From: an uncultured bacterium
GTDB taxonomy: Bacteria > Pseudomonadota > Gammaproteobacteria > Burkholderiales > Burkholderiaceae_E
Length of the DNA stretch: 5,937 nt
Direction: 5' to 3'
NCBI GenBank assembly: GCA_903864485.1
Contig: CAIPGD010000177.1
Location: 1-5,937 of the forward strand
Position 1 is the stretch's first letter. The number at the start of each line of letters is the position of its first letter. Shown here piece after piece: positions 1 to 5,153 of this stretch. The notes beneath the pieces were generated by a model. That model saw only the letters and a list, made by a program, of their open reading frames with translations. It did not search any database and was not told the DNA's origin. The position numbers and the translations under genes were made by a program.

Positions 1-1
1 C

Positions 2-202
2 CGCGCGGCGCGACTCGAACATGCCGCGCAACGTAACGGTCGTCAGTACCGACTGCTCTACCAACGCATCCGGGCAGCGATGGCGCCGGGTTCGGCGCCC
101 GAGAATGGGCCTGATGGTGCGCACGACGCTGGGCTGGACTTTGAGTCCGACCTTGAGTCAAACAGCGCCCACGATCACCCCTCGTCCGATGATCTGAAAT
201 GA
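2..202 (+). CDS. darP: DarP (YjgA, DUF615)-like ribosome biogenesis factor, C-terminal fragment
   Basis: The reading frame is open from the left edge of the window to a TGA at 200-202, giving 66 visible codons with the start outside. The first ~27 residues, including RLEHAAQRNGRQYRLLYQRI, resemble the basic C-terminal end of the YjgA/DarP family, where a run like A-x-x-E-x-A-x-x-x-x-x-x-x-YR-x-L-x-Q-x-(L/I)R is typical. DarP is known from E. coli as a factor that associates with late 50S ribosomal precursors in the cytoplasm. After that comes a tail of about 38 residues rich in Asp, Glu, Ser and His (for example FESDLESNSAHDH), which looks like a disordered lineage-specific extension. In Burkholderiales a yjgA gene commonly precedes mog, which supports the call. 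The stop lies 10 nt before the mog start, so the two are probably co-transcribed. Only the end of the gene is seen, so the family call is moderate. Confidence 0.6.
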   Translation, partial: RAARLEHAAQRNGRQYRLLYQRIRAAMAPGSAPENGPDGAHDAGLDFESDLESNSAHDHPSSDDLK

Positions 203-206
203 AGAG
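201..206 (+). promoter_or_regulatory. Weak purine-rich ribosome binding site for the TTG start of mog
   Basis: GAAGAG lies 6 nt before the TTG at 213 and overlaps the darP stop codon. It is only a partial match to the Shine-Dalgarno consensus. The only nearby ATG (199-201) reaches a TGA after five codons and is in another frame, so the TTG is the best upstream start for mog. Translation may also be helped by ribosomes finishing darP. Confidence 0.35.
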
Positions 207-212
207 AAAAAC

Positions 213-842
213 TTGAATACTGAATCCGCCTTAACCGCGCAGGAGCCAAGGCTAAGGGTAGGCCTCTTGTCGATCAGCGATCGTGCCTCGCAAGGGGTTT
301 ATCAAGACCAGGGGATTCCGGCGCTTCAAGAATGGCTTGGGCGCGCGCTGACCGAACCGTTCGAGATCGAAACTCGCCTCATACCCGACGAGCGCAGCCA
401 GATTGAAGCCACCCTAATCGAACTGGTGGATCAAGCCGGCTGCCATCTGGTGTTGACCACCGGCGGTACGGGGCCTGCGCCGCGCGATGTCACGCCCGAA
501 GCGACACTTGCCGTGGGCGACCGTGAAATGCCCGGGTTTGGCGAGGAAATGCGTCGTATCAGCCGACATTTCGTGCCGACCGCCATCCTTTCGCGTCAGA
601 CTGCGGTGATTCGCGGTGGGGCGCTGATTGTCAACCTGCCCGGGCAACCCAAAGCCATCCGCGAGACCCTGGAAGGACTGCGCGATGCCGACGGCAAATT
701 GAGCGTCGAAGGGCTTTTCAGCGCGATCCCCTACTGCCTCGATTTGATCGGGGCGCCCTATGTGGAGACCGACCCCTTGGTTTGCCGGGCTTTTCGGCCA
801 AAATCGGCGCAGCGGCCAGCGCGAGGGATAGCGGCGGTTTAA
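213..842 (+). CDS. mog: Molybdopterin adenylyltransferase MogA
   Basis: A cytoplasmic enzyme of molybdenum cofactor synthesis: it adenylates molybdopterin with ATP, preparing it for molybdate insertion by MoeA. The 209-residue product matches E. coli MogA (about 195 residues) nearly end to end by eye. Visible signatures are SISDRASQGVYQDQGIPAL (residues 20-38), TRLIPDE (54-60), TTGGTGPAPRDVTPEATLAV (82-101), DREMPGFGE (103-111), HFVPTAILSRQ (119-129) and NLPGQPK (141-147). Asp59 and Asp92 correspond to the two aspartates known to matter for catalysis in E. coli MogA (Asp49 and Asp82). The start is a TTG, giving about 10 residues more than E. coli before the first strand (LRVGLLSISD); no ATG exists in this part of the frame. 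The C-terminus ends in RAFRPKSAQR plus a short extra tail. It follows darP closely and converges with relA, with 36 nt between the stops. Confidence 0.96.
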   Translation: MNTESALTAQEPRLRVGLLSISDRASQGVYQDQGIPALQEWLGRALTEPFEIETRLIPDERSQIEATLIELVDQAGCHLVLTTGGTGPAPRDVTPEATLAVGDREMPGFGEEMRRISRHFVPTAILSRQTAVIRGGALIVNLPGQPKAIRETLEGLRDADGKLSVEGLFSAIPYCLDLIGAPYVETDPLVCRAFRPKSAQRPARGIAAV

Positions 843-878
843 TCGCGAGGGCGGTCTAATTCGGGGCGGCCGCGCTTT

Positions 879-3290
879 TCAAGTCCTGCGGCCGACTTCC
901 ACTACGCCCGATACGCCGCGCAAGGCATTCATTGCCGACTGCGCCTGCTCGCGACCACTGACCTCGACCGTAAATCGCATCGAAGCGGTCTCGCCACGGG
1001 TCTGGGTCTGAAGTGCCGTCACATTGATCCGGTCACGGGCCAATACGTCCGATACATCGCGCAGCAGGCCCGGCCGATCATTCGCGCGCAGGAGCAAATC
1101 AAGCGGAAAGCGTCGTTGTGTCTCGAGGTGGCGCGAATCCCAGGCCGCCTCAAGCACTCGCTCTGGCACCCGTTTGACCAACAGCGCGAAGCTCTGGCAA
1201 TCCGCCCGATGCACCGTAATGCCACGGCCACGCGTGACGAAACCCAGAATCGGATCGGGCGGCACGGGCCGGCAGCATCGGGCGAGTTGCGAGAGCACAT
1301 CCACGCCCACCACCAAGACGCCCGAAGCGTTACCGCCCGCGGCCGGCGCATTCTGCCCTGGTCGGGCACGCACCATCCGGGCGAGCGCATCGGCATCGGC
1401 CCGCTTGACCTCGCGGGCCGCTTCTTCGGCCGCCAGCCGCGCCGCCTCGCGCGCGCTTTCCTTCGAGCCCTCTCGGGAACCATCGCCTGTACCCTTATGG
1501 CCGTCATAACCATACTGGCCATGCGTACCGTGCGGCCCATGATGACCATGATGACCGGGCGAATCGTGGTTAGCCCTGATTGCTTCTTCCAATGCGCGCG
1601 AGCCGATGTCCTCGCGCGCCGTGGCGATAAACAGCGCCCGCGAATCTGGTAATCCGAGGCGATGCGCGAGGGTTTCAAACGGAAGGACTGTGCGGCCCTC
1701 ACGCGCCAGAGCTCGCTCGACTACCGCCCGGCCGCTGGCGATGTCGCGCTCGATATCGAGCCCGTTAAACCACTGTCGAACTTTGGCACGGGCGCGCGGA
1801 CTCGCCAGATAACGGCGCTCCGGATTCAACCAGTCGCGCGATGGCCCTGCAGTCGGATTACGGACGGTCAGGATTTCGACCGTCTGACCATTGCGCAATA
1901 TGGTCTCGAGGGGCACGAGGACCCCGTCGACCCGTGCGCCGCGGCACTTATGGCCCAGTTCAGTATGAATCTGATAGGCAAAATCAAGTGGCGTCGCGCC
2001 CATCGGCAACTCGAGCACCCGAGCCTGCGGCGTCAGCACGTACAAGTGCTGATCCGGCACCAGACTCGCGGCAACACCCGAACCCAACTGCTCCCCCACA
2101 TCACGCTGCCACGCCAACAACTGACGCACCCAGGCAATGCGCTGTGCATCCTCAGGATTCTGGGCAGTAGGCGCGGCACCGGCCAAACCCACGCTGCGCT
2201 CTTTGTAAAGCCAGTGCGCGGCCGCGCCATATTCGGCGTAATCGTGCATTTCCTGAGTACGGATCTGGATCTCGAACGCACGACCGTCTTCGCCAGTAAC
2301 TACCGTATGCAAGGATCGATAACCGTTCGGCTTGGGTCGAGCGATGTAATCGTCGTATTCGCCCGGCACCGCTTGCCACAACGAATTGACAATGCTCAGC
2401 ACCGTATAGCACTCGCGCACATTGGACACGATGACCCGAAATGCCCTGAGATCCTGCACCTCATCAAATTGCAGATTCTTCGCGCGCATCTTTGAGGCAA
2501 TGCTGTAGATGTGCTTTGCCCGCCCAGACACCTGCGCGACGATGCCCGCCGCCTTGAGGGCCTGATTCAGGCGATCAATTGCCTGCGCGACCCGGTGCTC
2601 ACGCTCGACCCGACGTTCCTCGAGAAGCCGTGCTACGCGACGGTATTGTTCTGGATCAAGGAAGCGAAAGGCGAGATCCTCAAGCTCCCATTTAAGCTGC
2701 CAAAGCCCCAGGCGATTCGCTAAGGGCGCCAATACTTCGAGCGAATCCTTGGCGAGACCGGGCTCGGGATCACGCTTGCTTGCCGCGTGATAACGCAAGG
2801 TCTGAAGTCGTGACGCGAGGCGCAGCAGCACCACTCGGATATCGGTCGACATCGCCAGCAACATCCGCCGCAGCGTCTCGAGTTGCGAAGCGGCGGTGGC
2901 CGAGTTGGATGCAATCGCTGAATCCGCCGCATTGGTCGATTTGGACGGTTTGCCTGAGCCCGAGCCTGAGCCTGCGACTACGACCGCGCCCCCACCAATC
3001 GCCCCACCCCCACCCCCGATCGCGAGCGCCCCAATTGATCGCAGGCGGATCAGGCGACCTACACCTTCGACCAGGGTAGCCACTTCGGTACCGAATTGCG
3101 CCGAAATTTGATCAAGCTTGATCGGCGGTACCCCACCAAATAGAGCGGCCGCGGTCAGCGTGGTTTCGTCCGCCGCAAGGCCGCGCAAGACCTCGGCCGT
3201 ACCCCGTGCATGAGCCAAAACGGATTCACCGTTGGGCGCGACAGGGTCTGCCCCCAAACGCTCATACAACCATTCAAAAGGATCGACCAT
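879..3290 (-). CDS. relA: GTP pyrophosphokinase RelA, (p)ppGpp synthetase I
   Basis: A cytoplasmic, ribosome-associated stringent-response enzyme that transfers pyrophosphate from ATP to GDP/GTP during amino-acid starvation. The 803 residues follow the long RSH layout: pseudo-hydrolase region (~22-170), synthetase (~237-363) with GRAKHIYSIASKM (256-268), EYDDYIARPKPNGYRSLHTV (311-330) and EIQIRT (340-345), TGS domain (~414-475), helical region, zinc-finger domain with CC 672-673, His694 and Cys698 (VHRADC), and a C-terminal ACT/RRM domain (~729-800). The HD pair of active hydrolases is replaced by Phe-Gly (LFGG, 50-53), and the synthetase has EYDD at 311-314, the EXDD form known from monofunctional RelA rather than RXKD of bifunctional Rel/SpoT. 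Inferred: it synthesises but does not hydrolyse (p)ppGpp. An in-frame TGA directly precedes the ATG, so no longer start is possible; no clear Shine-Dalgarno is seen. Two low-complexity inserts (residues 91-135 and 575-604) make it longer than E. coli RelA (744). Confidence 0.95.
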   Translation of the reverse strand: MVDPFEWLYERLGADPVAPNGESVLAHARGTAEVLRGLAADETTLTAAALFGGVPPIKLDQISAQFGTEVATLVEGVGRLIRLRSIGALAIGGGGGAIGGGAVVVAGSGSGSGKPSKSTNAADSAIASNSATAASQLETLRRMLLAMSTDIRVVLLRLASRLQTLRYHAASKRDPEPGLAKDSLEVLAPLANRLGLWQLKWELEDLAFRFLDPEQYRRVARLLEERRVEREHRVAQAIDRLNQALKAAGIVAQVSGRAKHIYSIASKMRAKNLQFDEVQDLRAFRVIVSNVRECYTVLSIVNSLWQAVPGEYDDYIARPKPNGYRSLHTVVTGEDGRAFEIQIRTQEMHDYAEYGAAAHWLYKERSVGLAGAAPTAQNPEDAQRIAWVRQLLAWQRDVGEQLGSGVAASLVPDQHLYVLTPQARVLELPMGATPLDFAYQIHTELGHKCRGARVDGVLVPLETILRNGQTVEILTVRNPTAGPSRDWLNPERRYLASPRARAKVRQWFNGLDIERDIASGRAVVERALAREGRTVLPFETLAHRLGLPDSRALFIATAREDIGSRALEEAIRANHDSPGHHGHHGPHGTHGQYGYDGHKGTGDGSREGSKESAREAARLAAEEAAREVKRADADALARMVRARPGQNAPAAGGNASGVLVVGVDVLSQLARCCRPVPPDPILGFVTRGRGITVHRADCQSFALLVKRVPERVLEAAWDSRHLETQRRFPLDLLLRANDRPGLLRDVSDVLARDRINVTALQTQTRGETASMRFTVEVSGREQAQSAMNALRGVSGVVEVGRRT
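1479..1568 (-). repeat. His/Gly-rich low-complexity segment with Gly-X-Y triplets inside relA
   Basis: This stretch encodes RelA residues 575-604, holding 8 His and 10 Gly in 30 positions. From residue 579 to 602 glycine occurs exactly every third position, giving eight consecutive Gly-X-Y triplets (GHH GHH GPH GTH GQY GYD GHK GTG). At the DNA level a 9-mer, ATGATGACC on the + strand, is directly duplicated at 1539-1547 and 1548-1556. It lies between the helical region and the zinc-finger domain and is followed by a charged, Ala/Glu/Arg-rich, probably helical linker (605-645). Few prolines are present, so a stable collagen helix is unlikely; a flexible, possibly metal-binding linker is the simplest reading. 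Confidence 0.85.
2886..3020 (-). repeat. Gly/Ala/Ser-rich low-complexity insert in the RelA pseudo-hydrolase domain
   Basis: Codons for RelA residues 91-135 give a glycine block (IGGGGGAIGGG), a short hydrophobic run (AVVVAG), a Ser-Gly alternation (GSGSGSG) and a Ser/Ala/Asn-rich run before the conserved QLETLRRMLLAMSTDIRVVL helix resumes at 136. In E. coli RelA the corresponding junction is much shorter as I remember it. On the + strand the DNA shows C-rich runs (ccccacccccacccccg near 3002-3018) and GAGCCx hexamer repetition near 2956-2973, typical of slippage expansion. The frame stays open throughout, so the gene is not broken. Confidence 0.8.
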
Positions 3291-3381
3291 TCAGAGATTG
3301 TGATCGATTTTGACCCGCCTGATTCGCGACGACATTCGCAACGGCATTAGCTTCGGCATTTGCGACGGCATCGAGGCTCAC
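3274..3381 (-). CDS. Possible 35-codon ORF bridging tadE and relA
   Basis: A GTG at 3381-3379 overlaps the tadE-like stop as GTGA and opens a frame of 35 codons ending at a stop at 3274-3276, 17 nt inside relA. The product would be a four-residue-period peptide (DAVA NAEA NAVA NVVA NQAG) followed by a polar end (QNRSQSLNGRSF). No Shine-Dalgarno is visible and no family is recognised. It may be only the fortuitous reading of a 12-bp tandem array, because any array with a 12-bp period and no stops stays open. It is listed because its position would couple tadE translation to relA, whose own start lacks a ribosome binding site. Confidence 0.15.
   Translation of the reverse strand: MSLDAVANAEANAVANVVANQAGQNRSQSLNGRSF
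3325..3372 (-). repeat. Four imperfect 12-bp tandem repeats between tadE and relA
   Basis: Read on the minus strand from 3372 to 3325 the units are GATGCCGTCGCA, AATGCCGAAGCT, AATGCCGTTGCG and AATGTCGTCGCG, with a more diverged fifth unit AATCAGGCGGGT at 3324-3313. The shared core is AATGCCGNNGCN. The array fills most of the 87-base gap between the tadE-like stop and the relA start. It may have grown by slippage. It has no clear dyad symmetry and does not look like a terminator. Confidence 0.75.
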
Positions 3382-4136
3382 CGACTTTCGAGTAACGATC
3401 CCTGGATACGGGCTGGCGACTGCATCCGGATCGCCACGTGCACCCGAACGGGAATTCGGGGAGCCGGCTGACCGCCTAGGCCAATGGCGTTGTAATACCG
3501 GCATCCCCCGCCCCAGGCCGCAATACTGAGACCCGACCCACAGCCGTCCATCGTGCGCAAGGTACTCAGCAAGATTGAACCCGCGAAGGGCACCCGCACA
3601 GGAACCCCGTAAGTCAACTCAAGCACCAACAGATTTGCATCGGCGAGTGACTGCCCCGACGCGCGTCCAACGGGCGCTCCGCCCTGAAGTCCGGTCGCAC
3701 TCGAAGCACCGGACGCCGGTTGACGCAAACGGTACTCCGTGGGCAAGGCATCGAATGCAATCTGGCGGCCCTGATTGAGGGGCCCTGAATCGTCCCGTGC
3801 AGGTTCGCCCCAGTCACTGAACGAGGCCGTTGTTGGAGAATGTTGACGCAGCTCAATCCAGCCACTGGAACGACCCAGAAGCACTTGTGCTCGGCTTTTG
3901 AGACGGGCGGCAACGACTTCACTGGTGCCTTGCGAACCAAAGAGCCAAGGGCTTAAGCCATCGGCAAGGCCCTGCACAATGGCCTGCGCGTTCGCGTTTG
4001 AGACACTACCGGCGCGCGCGGCTTCGAACAAAGCATGACGGAGCGCCAATCGGGCGACCAACAATTCGGACGCTTGAAAAAAACCGAGGCCAAGGGTGAG
4101 CATGACCGGCACCGCGATTAACCACTCGACCATCAT
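3378..4136 (-). CDS. TadE/TadG-family pseudopilin-like protein of the Tad system
   Basis: Members of the TadE family are minor pilin-like proteins anchored in the inner membrane that take part in Flp/Tad pilus assembly. The N-terminus VEWLIAVPVMLTLGLGFFQA is a Glu followed by a single hydrophobic segment (residues ~3-25), then LLVARLALRHALFEAARAGS, which matches the TadE pattern VEF-hydrophobic-(R/K)-x-A-(L/V)-x-x-AA-x-x-x-AR. The C-terminal part has LELTYGVPVRVPF and RIPVRVHVAIRMQSPA, features common in betaproteobacterial members, plus two cysteines (199 and 212) that could form a disulfide in the periplasm. The TPR gene stop and the ATG at 4136 overlap as TGATG, indicating translational coupling; a TTG one codon earlier or the ATG at 4133 are alternatives. 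There is no basic leader before the Glu, unlike typical prepilin-like TadE proteins. TadE against TadG cannot be settled by eye. Confidence 0.8.
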   Translation of the reverse strand: MMVEWLIAVPVMLTLGLGFFQASELLVARLALRHALFEAARAGSVSNANAQAIVQGLADGLSPWLFGSQGTSEVVAARLKSRAQVLLGRSSGWIELRQHSPTTASFSDWGEPARDDSGPLNQGRQIAFDALPTEYRLRQPASGASSATGLQGGAPVGRASGQSLADANLLVLELTYGVPVRVPFAGSILLSTLRTMDGCGSGLSIAAWGGGCRYYNAIGLGGQPAPRIPVRVHVAIRMQSPARIQGSLLESR

Positions 4137-4768
4137 CAACGAACGTAGCGGACCGTGGGCGTTGGGCTAGTCCCTTCGCGCCGCCGCGCCGTCGACTTTG
4201 AACGAACCGTGTTCTCAACCGTCGCGAGATCACCGACCCGCTCCATCAAACCGGCATGAATGGGCCGGGTCGTATCGTCCAGCGCCGCCGAATCGATTCG
4301 CGCGAGCGCATCCCGAGCTCGCTGCATCGACAACATCGCAACGTTCAACGCGGCCTTAGCCCGGGTTGCCCGGTCGGCGCGATGGGGTTCCTCATCGGTG
4401 GGATCAACATAAGCTGCGCGCGCATACGCTGCCAGAGCCGCGTCCAGACGCCCGGTTCGCTGCATGAGATTGCCCAGCCGGAACCAAGCCCGCTCGAGCA
4501 TCGGATCCTGCGCGAGGATCTGATACAAAAGGTCCACAGCGTCGGTATCCCGATTCTCTCGATAAGCGACTTCTGACTGCAGCAAGAGTCGCTGAATACT
4601 CTTCCCATCGGGCGGAGTAACGCTCGCTTGACTGGTCCGATCGCCCCATGAACACAGCAACGGGGCCTGCGCGAAAGCTTCCACCCGAAAATTCGCCAAG
4701 CCTGTCAGGACACAACCTAGCCAGAGGATTTTGATGGCTGATCGACCCGCTTGAGTGATTCGTTGCAT
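4136..4768 (-). CDS. Secreted TPR-repeat protein in the tadD position of the Tad operon
   Basis: TadD-type proteins are TPR proteins of the Tad pilus machine that help assemble or localise the outer-membrane secretin. This 210-residue protein has a basic start (MQRITQAGRSAIK), a hydrophobic core (ILWLGCVLTGLANF, 14-27) and a likely signal peptidase I site near VEAFA-QA (34/35). The LGC triplet has Trp at -3 and lies mid-core, so a lipoprotein is unlikely, although many TadD proteins are lipoproteins. Two TPR-like helical pairs follow: ~59-92 (SEVAYRENRDTDAVDLLYQI) and ~93-126 (AWFRLGNLMQRTGRLDAALA, then YARAAYVDP). The remaining third is helical and Arg/Ala rich with no recognised domain, ending in a basic Ser/Thr-rich tail. 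The start is set by a good ribosome binding site (GGAG, 6 nt before ATG). Its stop couples to tadE; upstream, the DUF192 frame overlaps it by 365 nt. Confidence 0.8.
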   Translation of the reverse strand: MQRITQAGRSAIKILWLGCVLTGLANFRVEAFAQAPLLCSWGDRTSQASVTPPDGKSIQRLLLQSEVAYRENRDTDAVDLLYQILAQDPMLERAWFRLGNLMQRTGRLDAALAAYARAAYVDPTDEEPHRADRATRAKAALNVAMLSMQRARDALARIDSAALDDTTRPIHAGLMERVGDLATVENTVRSKSTARRREGTSPTPTVRYVR

Positions 4769-5153
4769 TCCGTTCTCCGTTCAAGTCATCAGGATATAAA
4801 GTCACCGAACACCAGGTCGCGCTCTGTCGAGATATCGATTTCGGTTCGCCGAAGCACAGTTGATCGCCGACCCGCCACTGCAACCGCGCTAAGGCACCAC
4901 TGGCCACCTCAAGCACCGAAGTGGCGGCTCGGCAACGCGCGATTTGAGTCGCCCCCCAATTGGGTCGAAGTTCGACGATCCGCAACTCCGCATCGAGAAA
5001 AACCAGATCGATCGGCATCCGCATTCCCATCGAATGCACCGTCGAGCAACGGTCAAACCAGACCCCCGCGCGAGCGTGCAACCGTGACCGCGTTAGGAGC
5101 CCCAATGCACGCTGAGTGAAAGACGACGCAATCAAGGCGCGGACGGTGCTCAT
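4404..5153 (-). CDS. DUF192 family protein, C-terminus probably frameshifted
   Basis: DUF192 is a small beta-rich domain of unknown biochemical role, often found in secretion and Tad-type loci. Residues ~10-101 carry it: RALGLLTRSRL (15-25), then GVWFDRCSTVHSMGMRMPID (30-49) with the family core C-S-x-VH-x-x-x-MR-x-PID, VFLD, and a final AARLGL-like segment ending in WRVGDQLCF (93-101). No signal peptide is seen. The ATG at 5153 overlaps the tadC stop as ATGA, so the two are coupled. After residue ~104 the frame loses family character and runs another ~145 codons through the start of the TPR gene. A family member should end near residue 105-125, so the annotated end at 4404 is probably not biological; the native end is likely at 4789 in the -1 frame. 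The overlapping C-terminal 365 nt should be treated as artefactual. Confidence 0.7.
   Translation of the reverse strand: MSTVRALIASSFTQRALGLLTRSRLHARAGVWFDRCSTVHSMGMRMPIDLVFLDAELRIVELRPNWGATQIARCRAATSVLEVASGALARLQWRVGDQLCFGEPKSISRQSATWCSVTLYPDDLNGERNATNHSSGSISHQNPLARLCPDRLGEFSGGSFRAGPVAVFMGRSDQSSERYSARWEEYSATLAAVRSRLSRESGYRRCGPFVSDPRAGSDARAGLVPAGQSHAANRASGRGSGSVCARSLC
4774..4778 (-). promoter_or_regulatory. Strong ribosome binding site for the TPR gene
   Basis: On the minus strand GGAGA at 4778-4774 lies about 6 nt before the ATG at 4768. It is the clearest Shine-Dalgarno in the window. It fixes the TPR gene start even though the upstream DUF192 reading frame continues far past it, and so argues that the long overlap is not the native arrangement. 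Confidence 0.75.
4789..4842 (-). other. Candidate original C-terminus of the DUF192 protein in the -1 frame
   Basis: From 4842 the frame one base back from the DUF192 frame reads EIDISTERDLVFGDFIS and stops with TGA at 4791-4789, 20 nt before the TPR gene ATG and just ahead of its ribosome binding site. Codons here (ATC, ATC, TCG, GAG, CGC, GAC, CTG, GTG, TTC, GAC, TCC) favour G or C at the third position, whereas the literal frame has many A/T-ending codons (AAA, ATA, TCT, CGA, TGT, ACT, TTA, TAT, CCT). This suggests loss of one base near 4842-4855, either a real mutation or a sequencing or assembly error. Confidence 0.45.

Noticed and set aside
843..878. Possible bidirectional terminator between mog and relA (GC-rich with TTTT at 876-879).
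   Set aside because: The GC elements (GGGCGG at 849-854 and 864-869) are direct, not inverted, repeats, and the only dyad is the loopless palindrome GCGGCCGC at 866-873. No stem-loop of useful length precedes the T run.
1024..1652. Overlapping + strand frames opposite the relA 3' half.
   Set aside because: Arg/Ser/Ala-rich products without motifs, mirroring the conserved zinc-finger and ACT coding regions.
1662..2495. Long open frame (277 codons) on the + strand opposite relA.
   Set aside because: It lies wholly antisense to the conserved synthetase and TGS regions of RelA; the product shows no recognised domain and is rich in Arg and His. Long antisense frames are expected opposite GC-rich genes.
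3291..3340. A relA promoter in the gap (CACAAT at about -10 position before the ATG).
   Set aside because: The -10 matches four of six bases, but the hexamer 17 nt upstream (GAATCA) does not resemble TTGACA, so the pair is no better than chance.
3274..3504. A 76-codon minus-strand frame starting inside tadE.
   Set aside because: Its first part lies out of frame in the conserved 3' end of tadE. Only the part after the GTG at 3381 is considered, and that with low confidence.
4750..4770. Lipobox reading of the TPR protein (LWLGC).
   Set aside because: Trp at -3 is not allowed in the usual lipobox, and the hydrophobic core continues past the Cys, so a signal peptidase I site near AFA-QA fits better.
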